The notes under the pieces are model-generated. The model searched no databases and had not been told where the DNA came from. It was given only the letters and a program-made list of their open reading frames with translations. From the NCBI GenBank assembly GCA_036704045.1, contig DATNQM010000053.1:248001-312000 (forward strand): DNA of 64,000 nucleotides, given 5' to 3'. Of the stretch, positions 27,590-37,135 are shown piece after piece (within the stretch, counting starts at the first letter, position 1; each line of letters begins with the position of its first letter). The position numbers were made by a program, and so were the translations under genes. The DNA is from Ancylothrix sp036704045. Lineage in GTDB: Bacteria; Cyanobacteriota; Cyanobacteriia; Cyanobacteriales; Oscillatoriaceae.

Positions 27590-30500
27590 ATGTCTGTAAA
27601 ATTCTCTTCAAACCTTACAGAGAAAAGCTTTCAATCTCTATCTCCGCGTTCTATTGTCTTTATTGATAAGGGCGTAGAAAATTATCAAAGTCTTGCCGCT
27701 GGAGTGGTTCCAAACTCTTCTTTAGTGTTTTTAGAAACCAATAGTAATGGTGTCGAAACTATTACAACTGAACTAGAAAAATATGCGTTGCAAAATCAAA
27801 AAATTGACGCAATTTCTATTATTTCTCATGGTAGCGCTGGGTTCTTGCAACTTGGCAATGTTGCTATTACGGCAGATAACCTTGAAACGTATCAATCTCA
27901 ACTGCAAAAATGGCAATCAGCCTTTAGTGAAAAGGCAGATATTTTGCTCTATGGTTGCGATGTAGCGGCAGAAAATGGCAGTGTGTTGGTTGAGAAATTG
28001 AGTCAAATGACGGGGGCGGATGTTGCGGCTTCCACTGACTTAACCGGCAATGGGGGAAATGGTGGAAATTGGAATTTGGAATATAACACCGGCACTATTG
28101 AAGCCACCAACCCTTTATTAACAGAAACCCAGACAAATTATCAGGGTTTGTTAGCAACGCTTACCGTTACCAATACAAATGATAGTGGTAGCGGTTCGTT
28201 GCGTCAAGCGATTGCCGATGCCGTTGCCGGTGATACAATTGTTTTTAATTTACCGGCCAACTCTGTTATTACCCTCAACAGCCAATTAGAAATTAACAAA
28301 AGCATTACGATTGATGGTAGCAATGCAGCAGGATTAACCATCAGTGGAAATAATGCAACTCGGATCATTTATAGTGATTGGGATTGGCAAACTCCCAATG
28401 GTTTTGTGATTAATCTCAAAAACCTTACGCTTGCGAATGGTAACACGAATGATGCTGAAGGTGGTGCCGGTGTTCGTACAGGATATTTAGGACAATTAAC
28501 TGTCGAAAATGTCACCTTTAAAAATAACGTTGCTCAACAAGGGGCAAGTATTCGTGGTGGAAATGAAAGCAATATTACTGTCATAAACAGTGTTTTTGAT
28601 AGCAATAATGCAACTTCTGGCACAACAGATTTAATTCGTGAAAGGGGTGCCGGTGGCATTACAGCCCAAGGCGGAAACTTAACAGTAACCGGCAGTACAT
28701 TTACAAACAATAAAGGTATTGTTGGCGCTGCAATTAACATTCTTAACACCAATTCTGTCATTGAGAATAGCAGCTTTTTAAATAACGATACAACGGCCGG
28801 TGCTAATTTTAGCGGTGCCCAAAGTGGAAACGGCGGCGCTATTTATACCGATGGTGCAAACTCCCCCGGAGAAGTGGGAAGTATTATCATCAAAAATAGC
28901 CGGTTTGAAGACAATAAAGGGGCCGGTTTTGGCGGTGGATTGTTCTTAAGTGCTTATACACCTCATACCGTTTCCGTCGAAAATTCCATTATCCAAAACA
29001 ACGAAGTTATTACCGATGCTAATAACAACGCTTTGGGGGGAGGAATTTATCATCAATCAGTGCCTTTAACGTTGACAAATTCTGCCCTTGCCAACAATAA
29101 AGCTGTTTATCAAGGAGGTGGTTTATGGTCAAATAATGGTCAAGTTACTATCAGTAATAGTACCGTTTATGGCAACCAAGTTACAGATGCCTCCTCCGGT
29201 TATGGTGGAGGAATTCGCATCGGCGGAACTAACTTACCGGCTACTATCATAAACTCAACTATTGCTAATAATAGTGCTGGGTTTACTGTGGGTGGAATTT
29301 TGGCAGATAGCAGCACGCCAGTAACGGTAAAAAATACAATTTTTAGTAACAATACCGCCGGCAATCCTTGGAATATTCAATACAACACCAACCGAGAATT
29401 AATAGACGGTGGTGGAAACATTCAATTTCCAGCCAAAGCCACGACATTAGGTAATGATTATAACGCCACTGCAAGTATCACTATTGCCGACCCAAAACTG
29501 GGAACTTTGCAAGAAATTAACGGTGCATTAGTCCTACCTTTGCTATCAGGAAGTGCTGCTATTGATAGCGGGGTAAATGTGGGGGCACCGGCAACCGATC
29601 AACGGGGTTTACAACGTCCCCAAGATGGTGATAATAATGGTTCGGCATTGGTGGATAGTGGCGCCTATGAATTTTTGGGTAGCACTCCAGAAATTCAGTT
29701 TTTAGAAGGCGTTACTGAGATTGCTGATAATTCGACAACGCCGATTAATTTTGGAAACACAGAGATTAATTCTCCTGTCAGCAAAACTTTTTCCGTTAAA
29801 AATATTGGCACTTCTGATTTAAATATCAGCGGGTTACAATTGCCTTCAGGTTTTAGTTTGGTTGGTACTTTACCTACTACAGTTGCGCCGGGAGGAAGTG
29901 CGAATTTGGGTGTCCAAGTTGATGCTTTAGCAGCAGGTAATTTATCCGGTGAACTTTCATTTATTACCAATGATACTGATGAAAACCCATTCAATTTTCT
30001 GATATCTGGTGTTGTAAATACTCCCACTCCAACACCAACCCCAACCCCGGAACCCACACCAACCCCAACCCCGGAACCCACACCCACTCCAGAACCCACA
30101 ACAGATCCAACTGATCTTAGTGATAAATTCCCTACACCACAATTAACACCAAATAGCGAAATTAGTACAACAATATCTGGTCAAGAAATCGATGATATCT
30201 TGATAGGAACTAGCCAAAACGAAGCCCTAAATAGCCAGGCTGGGAATGATATTGTGGTGGCACTTGGTGGCAACGATAATATTGATGGAGGAATAGGAAA
30301 CGATTTATTATTTGGCAATATAGGCACTGATTATATTGCCGGTGGTGAGGGCAAGGATACAATTTTTGGAGGCAAAGACAACGATGCAATTTTAGGACAA
30401 CTTGGCGATGATATTCTTTTAGGAGATATGGGAGACGATACCCTAGAAGGGGGCTTAGGAAATGATTTAATTTTTGGAAATATCGGCAATGACTTTATTG

Positions 30501-31066
30501 CTGCCGGTGACGGAAATGATACAGTATCAGGAGGTCAAAATGACGACATTCTCAAAGGAGAAATAGGCGATGATATTCTCCAAGGAGATATAGGTAATGA
30601 CAGCATTTCTGGAGGCGATGGCAATGACTTGCAATTTGGAAATATCGGGGAAGATTTAATTGATGGTGGCAATGGAAATGACACCATTTATGCCGGAAAA
30701 GATAACGACACAGTAATAGGAAATGCCGGTAATGATTGGCTCTACGCCGATAGGGGAAATGATATCATTGAAGGCAATAGCGGTAATGATATCCTCAATG
30801 GTGGAGAAGGCAATAATACCCTTACCGGCGGTATCGGAATAGATACCTTTATTGTGAATGCCGGAATAGGAACCGATGTGATTACTGACTTTGAAATTGG
30901 GGTCGATTTTATCGGCTTAAGCAGAGGCTTAACTTTCAACGATATTACCCTCACAGCCAGTAACAATGACACAACCATAAGCATCAAAAATAGCGGGGTA
31001 ATTGTAGCGCAAATAAATGGCATACAGCCCGTATCATTGACTGAGGAAAACTTCACAATCATTTAA
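27590..31066 (+). CDS. large secreted DUF4347 / beta-helix / RTX repeat protein
   Basis: About 1158 residues from the ATG at 27590, which has GGAGA seven bases upstream (the longer frame begins at TTG 27551). In order: DUF4347 domain (about 15-175, with IISHGSAG and LLYGCDVA); a right-handed parallel beta-helix of the polymorphic outer-membrane/choice-of-anchor Q type (about 190-680); a choice-of-anchor D-like domain (VKNIGTSDLNISG, about 690-800); a Pro-Thr-Glu linker; then RTX calcium-binding nonapeptides (GNDxLxGxx, about 860-1080) and a C-terminal secretion-like domain. No Sec signal is present. Such proteins normally leave by a type I system and act as adhesins or surface-layer components; the exact role is unknown. 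Confidence 0.85.
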   Translation: MSVKFSSNLTEKSFQSLSPRSIVFIDKGVENYQSLAAGVVPNSSLVFLETNSNGVETITTELEKYALQNQKIDAISIISHGSAGFLQLGNVAITADNLETYQSQLQKWQSAFSEKADILLYGCDVAAENGSVLVEKLSQMTGADVAASTDLTGNGGNGGNWNLEYNTGTIEATNPLLTETQTNYQGLLATLTVTNTNDSGSGSLRQAIADAVAGDTIVFNLPANSVITLNSQLEINKSITIDGSNAAGLTISGNNATRIIYSDWDWQTPNGFVINLKNLTLANGNTNDAEGGAGVRTGYLGQLTVENVTFKNNVAQQGASIRGGNESNITVINSVFDSNNATSGTTDLIRERGAGGITAQGGNLTVTGSTFTNNKGIVGAAINILNTNSVIENSSFLNNDTTAGANFSGAQSGNGGAIYTDGANSPGEVGSIIIKNSRFEDNKGAGFGGGLFLSAYTPHTVSVENSIIQNNEVITDANNNALGGGIYHQSVPLTLTNSALANNKAVYQGGGLWSNNGQVTISNSTVYGNQVTDASSGYGGGIRIGGTNLPATIINSTIANNSAGFTVGGILADSSTPVTVKNTIFSNNTAGNPWNIQYNTNRELIDGGGNIQFPAKATTLGNDYNATASITIADPKLGTLQEINGALVLPLLSGSAAIDSGVNVGAPATDQRGLQRPQDGDNNGSALVDSGAYEFLGSTPEIQFLEGVTEIADNSTTPINFGNTEINSPVSKTFSVKNIGTSDLNISGLQLPSGFSLVGTLPTTVAPGGSANLGVQVDALAAGNLSGELSFITNDTDENPFNFLISGVVNTPTPTPTPTPEPTPTPTPEPTPTPEPTTDPTDLSDKFPTPQLTPNSEISTTISGQEIDDILIGTSQNEALNSQAGNDIVVALGGNDNIDGGIGNDLLFGNIGTDYIAGGEGKDTIFGGKDNDAILGQLGDDILLGDMGDDTLEGGLGNDLIFGNIGNDFIAAGDGNDTVSGGQNDDILKGEIGDDILQGDIGNDSISGGDGNDLQFGNIGEDLIDGGNGNDTIYAGKDNDTVIGNAGNDWLYADRGNDIIEGNSGNDILNGGEGNNTLTGGIGIDTFIVNAGIGTDVITDFEIGVDFIGLSRGLTFNDITLTASNNDTTISIKNSGVIVAQINGIQPVSLTEENFTII

Positions 31067-31090
31067 TCCATTAGTTTTCCACTCCCTATG

Positions 31091-31127
31091 TAAAAAACCC
31101 GGTTTCTTAGAAAAACCGGGTTTTTTA
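31091..31127 (+). terminator. strong intrinsic terminator after the RTX gene
   Basis: A perfect 15-bp inverted repeat, TAAAAAACCCGGTTT (31091-31105) and AAACCGGGTTTTTTA (31113-31127), with a 7-base loop and a U-run in the second arm, 25 bases after the stop. The A-run on the other arm means it can also stop minus-strand transcription. Confidence 0.85.
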
Positions 31128-31233
31128 AAACAGTTTATGTGTTTCAAAACACTAGAAATTGATCTATTAAAAGACGGGTAAAGAGAAAAACAATTGCCAA
31201 TCCCCAAACCCCAATCAAGATTTACTTGAAGCA

Positions 31234-32691
31234 TCAACCAACCTTAGTTAAACCCACATTAGCGGGTGTTACCGAAGCCAGACGAGAAGGAGAAGAAACC
31301 ACATTTTCTCGCTGACGAGGTAACAACAAAGGCAAAAATTGTTCATCCATAATGGAACTTGCCAAAAGTCGCCGGTATAAATCACTTAACTGAATAGCAA
31401 CACCACCCCAGCTAAAATTTTGACTTACCCGAACCGGCGCCAAGCGTCGTAATTTTCTAGCCCATAATTCATCTATTAAAATGCGGTCAATTGCTGCGGC
31501 AAAACCGGCCACATCTTGAGGAGAAACCAACAAACCAGTTTCCTCTGAAATAACCGTAAACTTCAAACCACCAACATTTGATGCCACAACCGGAGTACCA
31601 CAAGCCATAGCCTCAATAGCAACCAACCCAAAAGGTTCATAATGACTAGGAACCACACAAACATCAGCCGCCGCATAATACAGAGGCAAAATATTATGAT
31701 CTAAACGTCCCGGAAAAATCGTTATTCCAGATAATTCCAACTCTTCAACAATATTTTCAATGCGTTTGCGTTCCCGTCCATCTGCCCCTTCTTCGTCGCA
31801 ACCACCGGCAATAATTAATCGTAATTTCCCTTCTTTTCTGGCCTCAGAAATAGCACAAGCCCGAACCAAAGTTTCAATTCCTTTGCGAGGGTCAAAACGG
31901 CCGACATAAAGCACAATTTGCTCATTAGGATCTAGGCCTAATTTTATTCTTGCCTCTGCTTTTGGTACCACACGGAAATTACTAATATCCGTCCCACAAG
32001 GAATCACTTCAATATGACCTTTTGCAGAAACCAAAGACCGTAAAACTTCCTCTTCTTGAGGGCTAGTTGCAACCACAGCATGAGCTTTTTCTAAAATTTC
32101 TTGCTCAACTGAAAGCCGAATTTCTGCACTGGTAGGCCGGTGAGAAACAGCCTGATACTTCACCGCACCCAAAGAATGATAAGTATGAACTAACTGGATA
32201 TTGCTTTTTTGTTTAAGTTGTAAACCCACCCAAGCAGACATCCAGTAATTAGTATGAATTAAAGGGTAATTTGTACCTTCTTTAAGTTGGAACTTTTCAA
32301 AAGCCTCCACAAAAGCCGGCATATAATCAAACAACTCATCACGCGGAATAAACTTTTCTGGGCCCGCTTTTAAACGAATAGTTCGACAATGAGGCGAATG
32401 CTGAACAATTGTAGGATCTTCTGAATTGACTTTTCGGGTGAACATATCCACCTGCCACCCCAATTTTGCCAAAGCTTCGCCAACTTGACGAACATACACA
32501 TTTTGACCTCCGGCTTCTTCTTTGCCAATTTCTGCCGCCGGATCACCATGATCAGAAATTAAAGCTATGGGTTGTCGCCCCGGAATAGCCGGTTTTGCTG
32601 ATGCAAAAGGCGATATAGAACTCTCAGCTTTTGAATGAGAAATAGAATCAGTTTTCATTAGAGAAATCGGCGGTTTATCTTTAAAAGACAT
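31234..32691 (-). CDS. GT4 glycosyltransferase (sucrose-phosphate-synthase-like group)
   Basis: About 485 residues. After a variable 35-residue N-terminus come PIALISDHGDPAAEIGKEEA and GGQNVYVRQVGEALAKLGW, the start seen in GT4 enzymes related to sucrose-phosphate synthase and MshA. LYVGRFDPRKGIETLVRA and PSHYEPFGLVAIEAMACGTP form the donor site with E(x7)E. No HAD phosphatase domain is attached. Minus-strand GGAGGG seven bases before 32691 sets the start there, although the frame extends to a GTG at 32709. The substrate is uncertain; sugar transfer to a glycolipid or disaccharide synthesis are both possible. Confidence 0.8.
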   Translation of the reverse strand: MSFKDKPPISLMKTDSISHSKAESSISPFASAKPAIPGRQPIALISDHGDPAAEIGKEEAGGQNVYVRQVGEALAKLGWQVDMFTRKVNSEDPTIVQHSPHCRTIRLKAGPEKFIPRDELFDYMPAFVEAFEKFQLKEGTNYPLIHTNYWMSAWVGLQLKQKSNIQLVHTYHSLGAVKYQAVSHRPTSAEIRLSVEQEILEKAHAVVATSPQEEEVLRSLVSAKGHIEVIPCGTDISNFRVVPKAEARIKLGLDPNEQIVLYVGRFDPRKGIETLVRACAISEARKEGKLRLIIAGGCDEEGADGRERKRIENIVEELELSGITIFPGRLDHNILPLYYAAADVCVVPSHYEPFGLVAIEAMACGTPVVASNVGGLKFTVISEETGLLVSPQDVAGFAAAIDRILIDELWARKLRRLAPVRVSQNFSWGGVAIQLSDLYRRLLASSIMDEQFLPLLLPRQRENVVSSPSRLASVTPANVGLTKVG

Positions 32692-32862
32692 ACCTTTACC
32701 CTCCTGCACCGAGTTAGATTAAAGAATAAAACCAGAGGGGGTTTTAATGAGGGCTTTACATACACGCCCTCACCCCGAAATGAACCCTGCTTGAAATTTT
32801 AATCGTTACAAAATAGTCTTTTGATGGCTAGTCTGTAGGCAATTTTCAAGCTGAGGAACCTA

Positions 32863-32890
32863 CAAAAAAGGTGGATTATAAAATCCACCT
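32863..32890 (-). terminator. intrinsic terminator overlapping the stop of the GT4 gene
   Basis: On the minus strand AGGTGGATT pairs with AATCCACCT (32869-32877 and 32882-32890), with a 4-base loop, and a run of six T follows. The stem begins inside the stop codon of the gene at 32889-33965. Confidence 0.8.
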
Positions 32891-33965
32891 AAACAGCAGT
32901 TAAACTTGCCGTATGAAGATGACCATTTTGTGAGAAGCGTTGGCTTATAATTTGCCGATAAACTGCTTCATATCCATCAGTCATCGTTTCCGCGCTGAAT
33001 TTTTGCTGCACATAATTTCGACAGTCACGGCGATTAAGTAGAACAGCTTTATCAATTGCTGCTACACATTCATCAACGCTGTGGCATAAAAACCCTGTTT
33101 TGCCATGTGCAATTACTTCGGAAGTTGAACCTAATTCCATTGCAATAACGGGGGTGCCGGTAGCCATTGATTCAATCATTACTAAACCAAAAGGTTCGCG
33201 CCATGTTATTGGGAATAAGGTTGCAACCGCATTGCCCATCAGCAAAGATTTTTGGGCGTGGTTTGCTTCACCTAAATATTCAATTTGTTTGCCGTCAATA
33301 TGTGGCTTAATTTGGGTTTCAAAAAATTCTTTATCCACTGGATCTACTTTCCCAGCCATTTTTAAATGCCAGCCCGATTTTTTGGCAATTTCGATGGCTA
33401 AATGGGGGCCTTTTTCTGGAGAAAGCCGGCCTAAAAATGCTAAATAAGGGGGATCTTGCGGCTTTTCATAAAATTTGTATGTGCTGACATCAACCCCGTT
33501 ATAAACTGTGGCAATGCAGTTTAAATTTAAACTTGGTTCTCTTTGAGCATCGGAAATACTAACATAGGGCTGCTTAGCCGCATACCTAAACATTTTTTCG
33601 TTATCGGGAGTAAAAATGCCGTGCAAAGTGTGAACTGTTGGCGTTTTTACTAAATTTCCAAAGGGTAAGGCTGCACAGCCCATGTGGGAATGAATGATAT
33701 CAAATTCACCTGCTTTTTCATAAACTCGGCTGAGTTGCAGCATTTCATAAATGCCGTATTCTTTTACCGAATTATCTAGGCGAAGGGCACGGGGATGTAC
33801 TGATTCTAATTGAGCAAGGGTCTGTGAATCTCCACTTGCAAATAATGTTACTTCGTGACCCCGCTTTACTAATTCATTACAAAGTAATGCCACTACTAAT
33901 TCTATACCTCCATAAGCTGGAGGGGGTACGCACTCCCATAGTGGAGAAATTTGAGCAATCCGCAT
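32889..33965 (-). CDS. GT4 glycosyltransferase
   Basis: A 358-residue GT-B enzyme. The start MRIAQISPLWECVPPPAYGG and DIIHSHMGCAALPF are typical of a cyanobacterial group of GT4 proteins. AFLGRLSPEKGPHLAIEIAK and PITWREPFGLVMIESMATGT form the donor pocket with EPFGLVMIE. The minus-strand AGGAGG, 7 bases before the ATG, is ideal. It is followed by a terminator, so it is monocistronic, and is separate from the GT4 gene at 31.2-32.7 kb. Donor and acceptor are unknown. Confidence 0.85.
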   Translation of the reverse strand: MRIAQISPLWECVPPPAYGGIELVVALLCNELVKRGHEVTLFASGDSQTLAQLESVHPRALRLDNSVKEYGIYEMLQLSRVYEKAGEFDIIHSHMGCAALPFGNLVKTPTVHTLHGIFTPDNEKMFRYAAKQPYVSISDAQREPSLNLNCIATVYNGVDVSTYKFYEKPQDPPYLAFLGRLSPEKGPHLAIEIAKKSGWHLKMAGKVDPVDKEFFETQIKPHIDGKQIEYLGEANHAQKSLLMGNAVATLFPITWREPFGLVMIESMATGTPVIAMELGSTSEVIAHGKTGFLCHSVDECVAAIDKAVLLNRRDCRNYVQQKFSAETMTDGYEAVYRQIISQRFSQNGHLHTASLTAV

Positions 33966-34738
33966 TCTATACCTCCTGTTTGAGGTGAAGTAAATTACAG
34001 TCTTTTCTGTCGTGCTGTTTATTTTTGTCTGCTCTTAAACCAGCACAGGCTGTTACCTTTACACAAACTTTATATCTTTATGTTTTGTTAAGCAATACGG
34101 TTAACCGAACTCAACAAAGTTCGGCTTTTAAAGTATTAAGGCATCTACTTAAAGATAGAAAATAGTTCAAAAGCTAGGCTGATTTTATGCTTTTTTAGGA
34201 TGTTTATTTTATTGGGAAAAGAAGGGGATCACTGCCCTGAAAGAGTTTCACTTTTTTCTTTGTCTAAACATCTATCCTCGCCTCACAATCTTTTTTTTTC
34301 AATTTTTTTAAGAAAATTTGCTACTTACCATGAAAAAATCCTTTTCATTTGTAATTTATTTTGCATTTTGCACGCCTAAAAGTGAATTATTAAGAATTGT
34401 TAAGATATTTTTTTAAAAATTTTCTATCTTTAGATATTTTCTATTTTTTAATGTTTAATTCTTAGGGGTGTTGACAAATTCAGAAATTTTGTTGTGGCGG
34501 GTTAGTTGTTAATTGCAACTGACAGGGGGCAGATGGTTGCCTGATCAAGATACTCAAATTAATGAGCAATATTACTTACTAAATTTTTAGTAGCAGGAAG
34601 ATCTTTACAAAAATTTACTCTCAAACCCCTTACAAAGATTTCAGTATCTTTGGTAACATTTTTGTAAGAAGTCAAGAGTTTTTAACAAGAAACCCTTAAT
34701 TTAAACCCTATATAGCCAGCGAGTTGAAGGAGAATAAC
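33966..34738. other. 770-base AT-rich intergenic region
   Basis: It divides the GT4 gene and the small unknown gene. I find no coding signature. One hairpin is clear: CCGAAC (34105-34110) and GTTCGG (34119-34124) followed by CTTTT, which could act as a weak plus-strand terminator or as a leader structure of the GT4 transcript. A TTGACA lies near 34471 but has no good partner -10. The right end has AAGGAG (34727-34732) for the next gene. Confidence 0.4.
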
Positions 34739-35041
34739 ATGGTTGCTTTACAAATTTGGAACGACGAAACCTTTGAAGACCAAGAAGCGATTACTTATCG
34801 TGCCGGTCAGAAAGTTGAGTTAAAAAACCAACCAGGGAAAGTCTACATCATTGCCGAGTATGATCCGATGATGGTGCCGCCGGTGTGGTTAGAAGGCGAT
34901 GCCAAACCCCGCTATCCCGAAGAATTAAACCTTTTGCAACAACGTCCTGTCAGTATGGGGTCAGTCAACCTCCCCAGTGGTTGCAAAGTCCACTATATTG
35001 ATTTTCAAGGTCACGTCAAAATTCTTAGCAAGACTTGTTAA
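34739..35041 (+). CDS. small conserved-looking protein of unknown function
   Basis: A 100-residue soluble protein that I do not recognise. It is rich in beta-strand-forming segments (TYRAGQKVELKNQPGKVYIIAEYDP) and ends in a Lys-Thr-Cys. There is no signal peptide. AAGGAG, 6 bases before the ATG at 34739, is strong evidence for translation; the longer frame starts at TTG 34724, inside the ribosome binding site. It stands alone after a long regulatory-looking region, which suggests controlled expression, but no regulator is identifiable. Confidence 0.65.
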   Translation: MVALQIWNDETFEDQEAITYRAGQKVELKNQPGKVYIIAEYDPMMVPPVWLEGDAKPRYPEELNLLQQRPVSMGSVNLPSGCKVHYIDFQGHVKILSKTC

Positions 35042-35439
35042 GGTTGATTTCAACTCGCCAGGCTTTTTTTGGGCCATTAATTTTATTATTTTAGCTCGTC
35101 GGCTACCTTTACTGCGCGTGTTGGTTGCCTACGATTATTTTTTTATAATTCATTTTTATTTCGTCTGGAATATGTCTTTTATCCGCTCCCACTAGTCATC
35201 TCGCAGCGCGTAACGTCGAGTCATCTGTTCCTTCGTCGATTCTATTCTCAGCATTGCTGATTCCAGCTTACCTAATTGATCACACGCCCTAGGATTGCTA
35301 TATTTATAGTTTTGTGGTTTTTATCCCAATAAGGCATTCTATACCGCAGACGCCGTTAAACTATTAGTTAACTTGCTACAATCCTAACGGTGAGAGTTGC
35401 TAATATTTCACTTTTATAAATAATTATTGTTTGAACACT
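35042..35439. other. 400-base intergenic region without recognisable features
   Basis: Mixed sequence with a T-rich stretch just after the small gene (near 35060) that could end its transcript, and an AT-rich end. No gene, repeat or clear promoter is identified. Confidence 0.4.
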
Positions 35440-36903
35440 ATGTCTGATCTAAACCAAGCTTGGAAATGCGTGGCTGAATTGAGAGGGCATTCTAGTTGGA
35501 TTTATGGAGTTCCAATTACTACTGATGGAATGTTAGCTAGTGTTAGTGGCAGTAGGATATTATTTTGGAATTTAGATACTCAAGAACTAGATTCTGTTTT
35601 TGAAAAACATACACATATCATATTCTCTCTCAGTCTTAGTTCTGATTCTAAAACTCTCGCTAGTGGTAGTCTTGATAAGACAGTTTGCTTGTGGAACTTA
35701 GAAACAAAAGAGTTAATTTGTACACTTGCACAACGCAAAGATCCGATTTATTCAGTTGCATTTAGCCCTGACAATAAATTACTCGCAAGCGGAGGAGGAA
35801 ATAAATACAAAACTGCCGAAGGACAGAAAACAACAATTTATCTTTGGAGTCTCGATGGCAAGGAACTAATCCGCACTTGTGTAGGACATGATCTTAGAGT
35901 AAATAGTCTTGCTTTCAGTCCTGATGGTCAAATTCTGGCTAGCGGAAGTAATGACAATACTGTGAGATTATGGGAAGTCAATTCGGGTCAACAGTTGTAT
36001 GTCCTAAAGGGTCACTTTGGTGGTTTTGGCACGGTTGCCTTCACTCCAGATGGTAGCAGCCTAATAAGTAGAGGTGGTGGTGGTATTAAAGTTTGGAATG
36101 TACAAACTGGAGAATTGCAGCAATGCCTTAGTGAACAGTCTGAACATACTAGATGCTTTGCAATTGATCCTACTGGTCAACTGCTCGCTTTTGAAGTACA
36201 CACTGGGATTGAGATATGGAACCTAAGAAGCGGTGAAAAGTTACAATACTTAGATTTCAAGTGGCCAATTAGCATGAATTTCAGTGCTGATGGAAAATTA
36301 CTAGCGAGTGGAGATGCAACTGCGTTTGAAAATGAAGAACAGGGTGGTTGTGTGAAAGTTTGGAGTGTTCCAACGCTAGATTTTGTAGCAGATCCAATTG
36401 ATCAAAACTCCAATCAATCCGATTTAAATATTGAGCGTCAGAAACTTGAATCTGAGGGGTATTTTGATGCTGAGACTATTGAAGATGCTAGACGGCGGAT
36501 AACTGCTTCCATTGTACAGCGGCAGGGACAGGCTGAATTTCGGCGTAAGTTATTAAAATCTTACGGTGGTCAATGCCCAATAACTAATTGTGATGTAGAA
36601 TCAGCTATTGAAGCAGCACACATAATTCCATATCAAGGAACTGAAACTAATCATCCAACAAATGGTTTGCCGCTCAGGGCTGACATACATACTCTGTTCG
36701 ATCTGCATCTACTGTCAATTCAACCAGATACCTATATTGTAGTAATTGCCCCTGAACTTATCAACACTTGTTACCAAGATTTGGCTGGTCGGAAACTGAC
36801 TTTACCGCAGGATCAAAACGCAGCGCCAGATCGAAACGCTCTCAGTAAGCATTATGAAATTTTTCTCAGTAAGTGCAAGAGTAGTCAACCACCAGTAAGC
36901 TAA
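35440..36903 (+). CDS. seven-bladed WD40 propeller fused to an HNH nuclease domain
   Basis: About 487 residues. Seven WD40-type repeats fill residues about 8-315, each with a terminal (L/F/V/I)W(N/S/E)(L/V) motif, enough for one closed propeller. A short helical linker (near 330-365) leads to a C-terminal HNH domain of the PF13391 type: GGQCPITNC, EAAHIIPY and NGLPLRADIHTLFDLHLL contain the catalytic His (AAHI), the Asn and the last His of the motif. The combination suggests a nuclease steered by a protein-binding platform. The ATG at 35440 is chosen over TTG 35431; no strong Shine-Dalgarno is seen. A defence or DNA-processing role is a guess. Confidence 0.8.
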   Translation: MSDLNQAWKCVAELRGHSSWIYGVPITTDGMLASVSGSRILFWNLDTQELDSVFEKHTHIIFSLSLSSDSKTLASGSLDKTVCLWNLETKELICTLAQRKDPIYSVAFSPDNKLLASGGGNKYKTAEGQKTTIYLWSLDGKELIRTCVGHDLRVNSLAFSPDGQILASGSNDNTVRLWEVNSGQQLYVLKGHFGGFGTVAFTPDGSSLISRGGGGIKVWNVQTGELQQCLSEQSEHTRCFAIDPTGQLLAFEVHTGIEIWNLRSGEKLQYLDFKWPISMNFSADGKLLASGDATAFENEEQGGCVKVWSVPTLDFVADPIDQNSNQSDLNIERQKLESEGYFDAETIEDARRRITASIVQRQGQAEFRRKLLKSYGGQCPITNCDVESAIEAAHIIPYQGTETNHPTNGLPLRADIHTLFDLHLLSIQPDTYIVVIAPELINTCYQDLAGRKLTLPQDQNAAPDRNALSKHYEIFLSKCKSSQPPVS

Positions 36904-37135
36904 CAACTGTGTTGCATCGGACCTATTAAAAATAATTACTAATCCTGCAAAATATCTTGATTTAAAAGAAATTTTAAATATTACAAAATTGGTAGATAAT
37001 TCGTTTAGTTCCTTATCCAATACGCTAAAACCCAAACTTATCATGAAATTTTAACCGGCCACCTTCCAAAATTAGGAATAATGGATAGGATGGTTTTTGG
37101 GTATATGCTGGATGAATCTGTTTTTGTGTTGGTTT

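Noticed and set aside
29990..30110. CCAACACCAACC-type tandem DNA repeat
   Set aside because: It encodes the Pro-Thr-Glu linker of the RTX protein, so it is not an independent repeat element or CRISPR.
30190..30840. Regularly spaced repeats that at first look like an array
   Set aside because: The period fits RTX nonapeptides (GNDxLxGG) in frame; not CRISPR.
34105..34128. Hairpin CCGAAC/GTTCGG with CTTTT
   Set aside because: Short stem and weak U-run, far from any plus-strand stop; not listed as a terminator.
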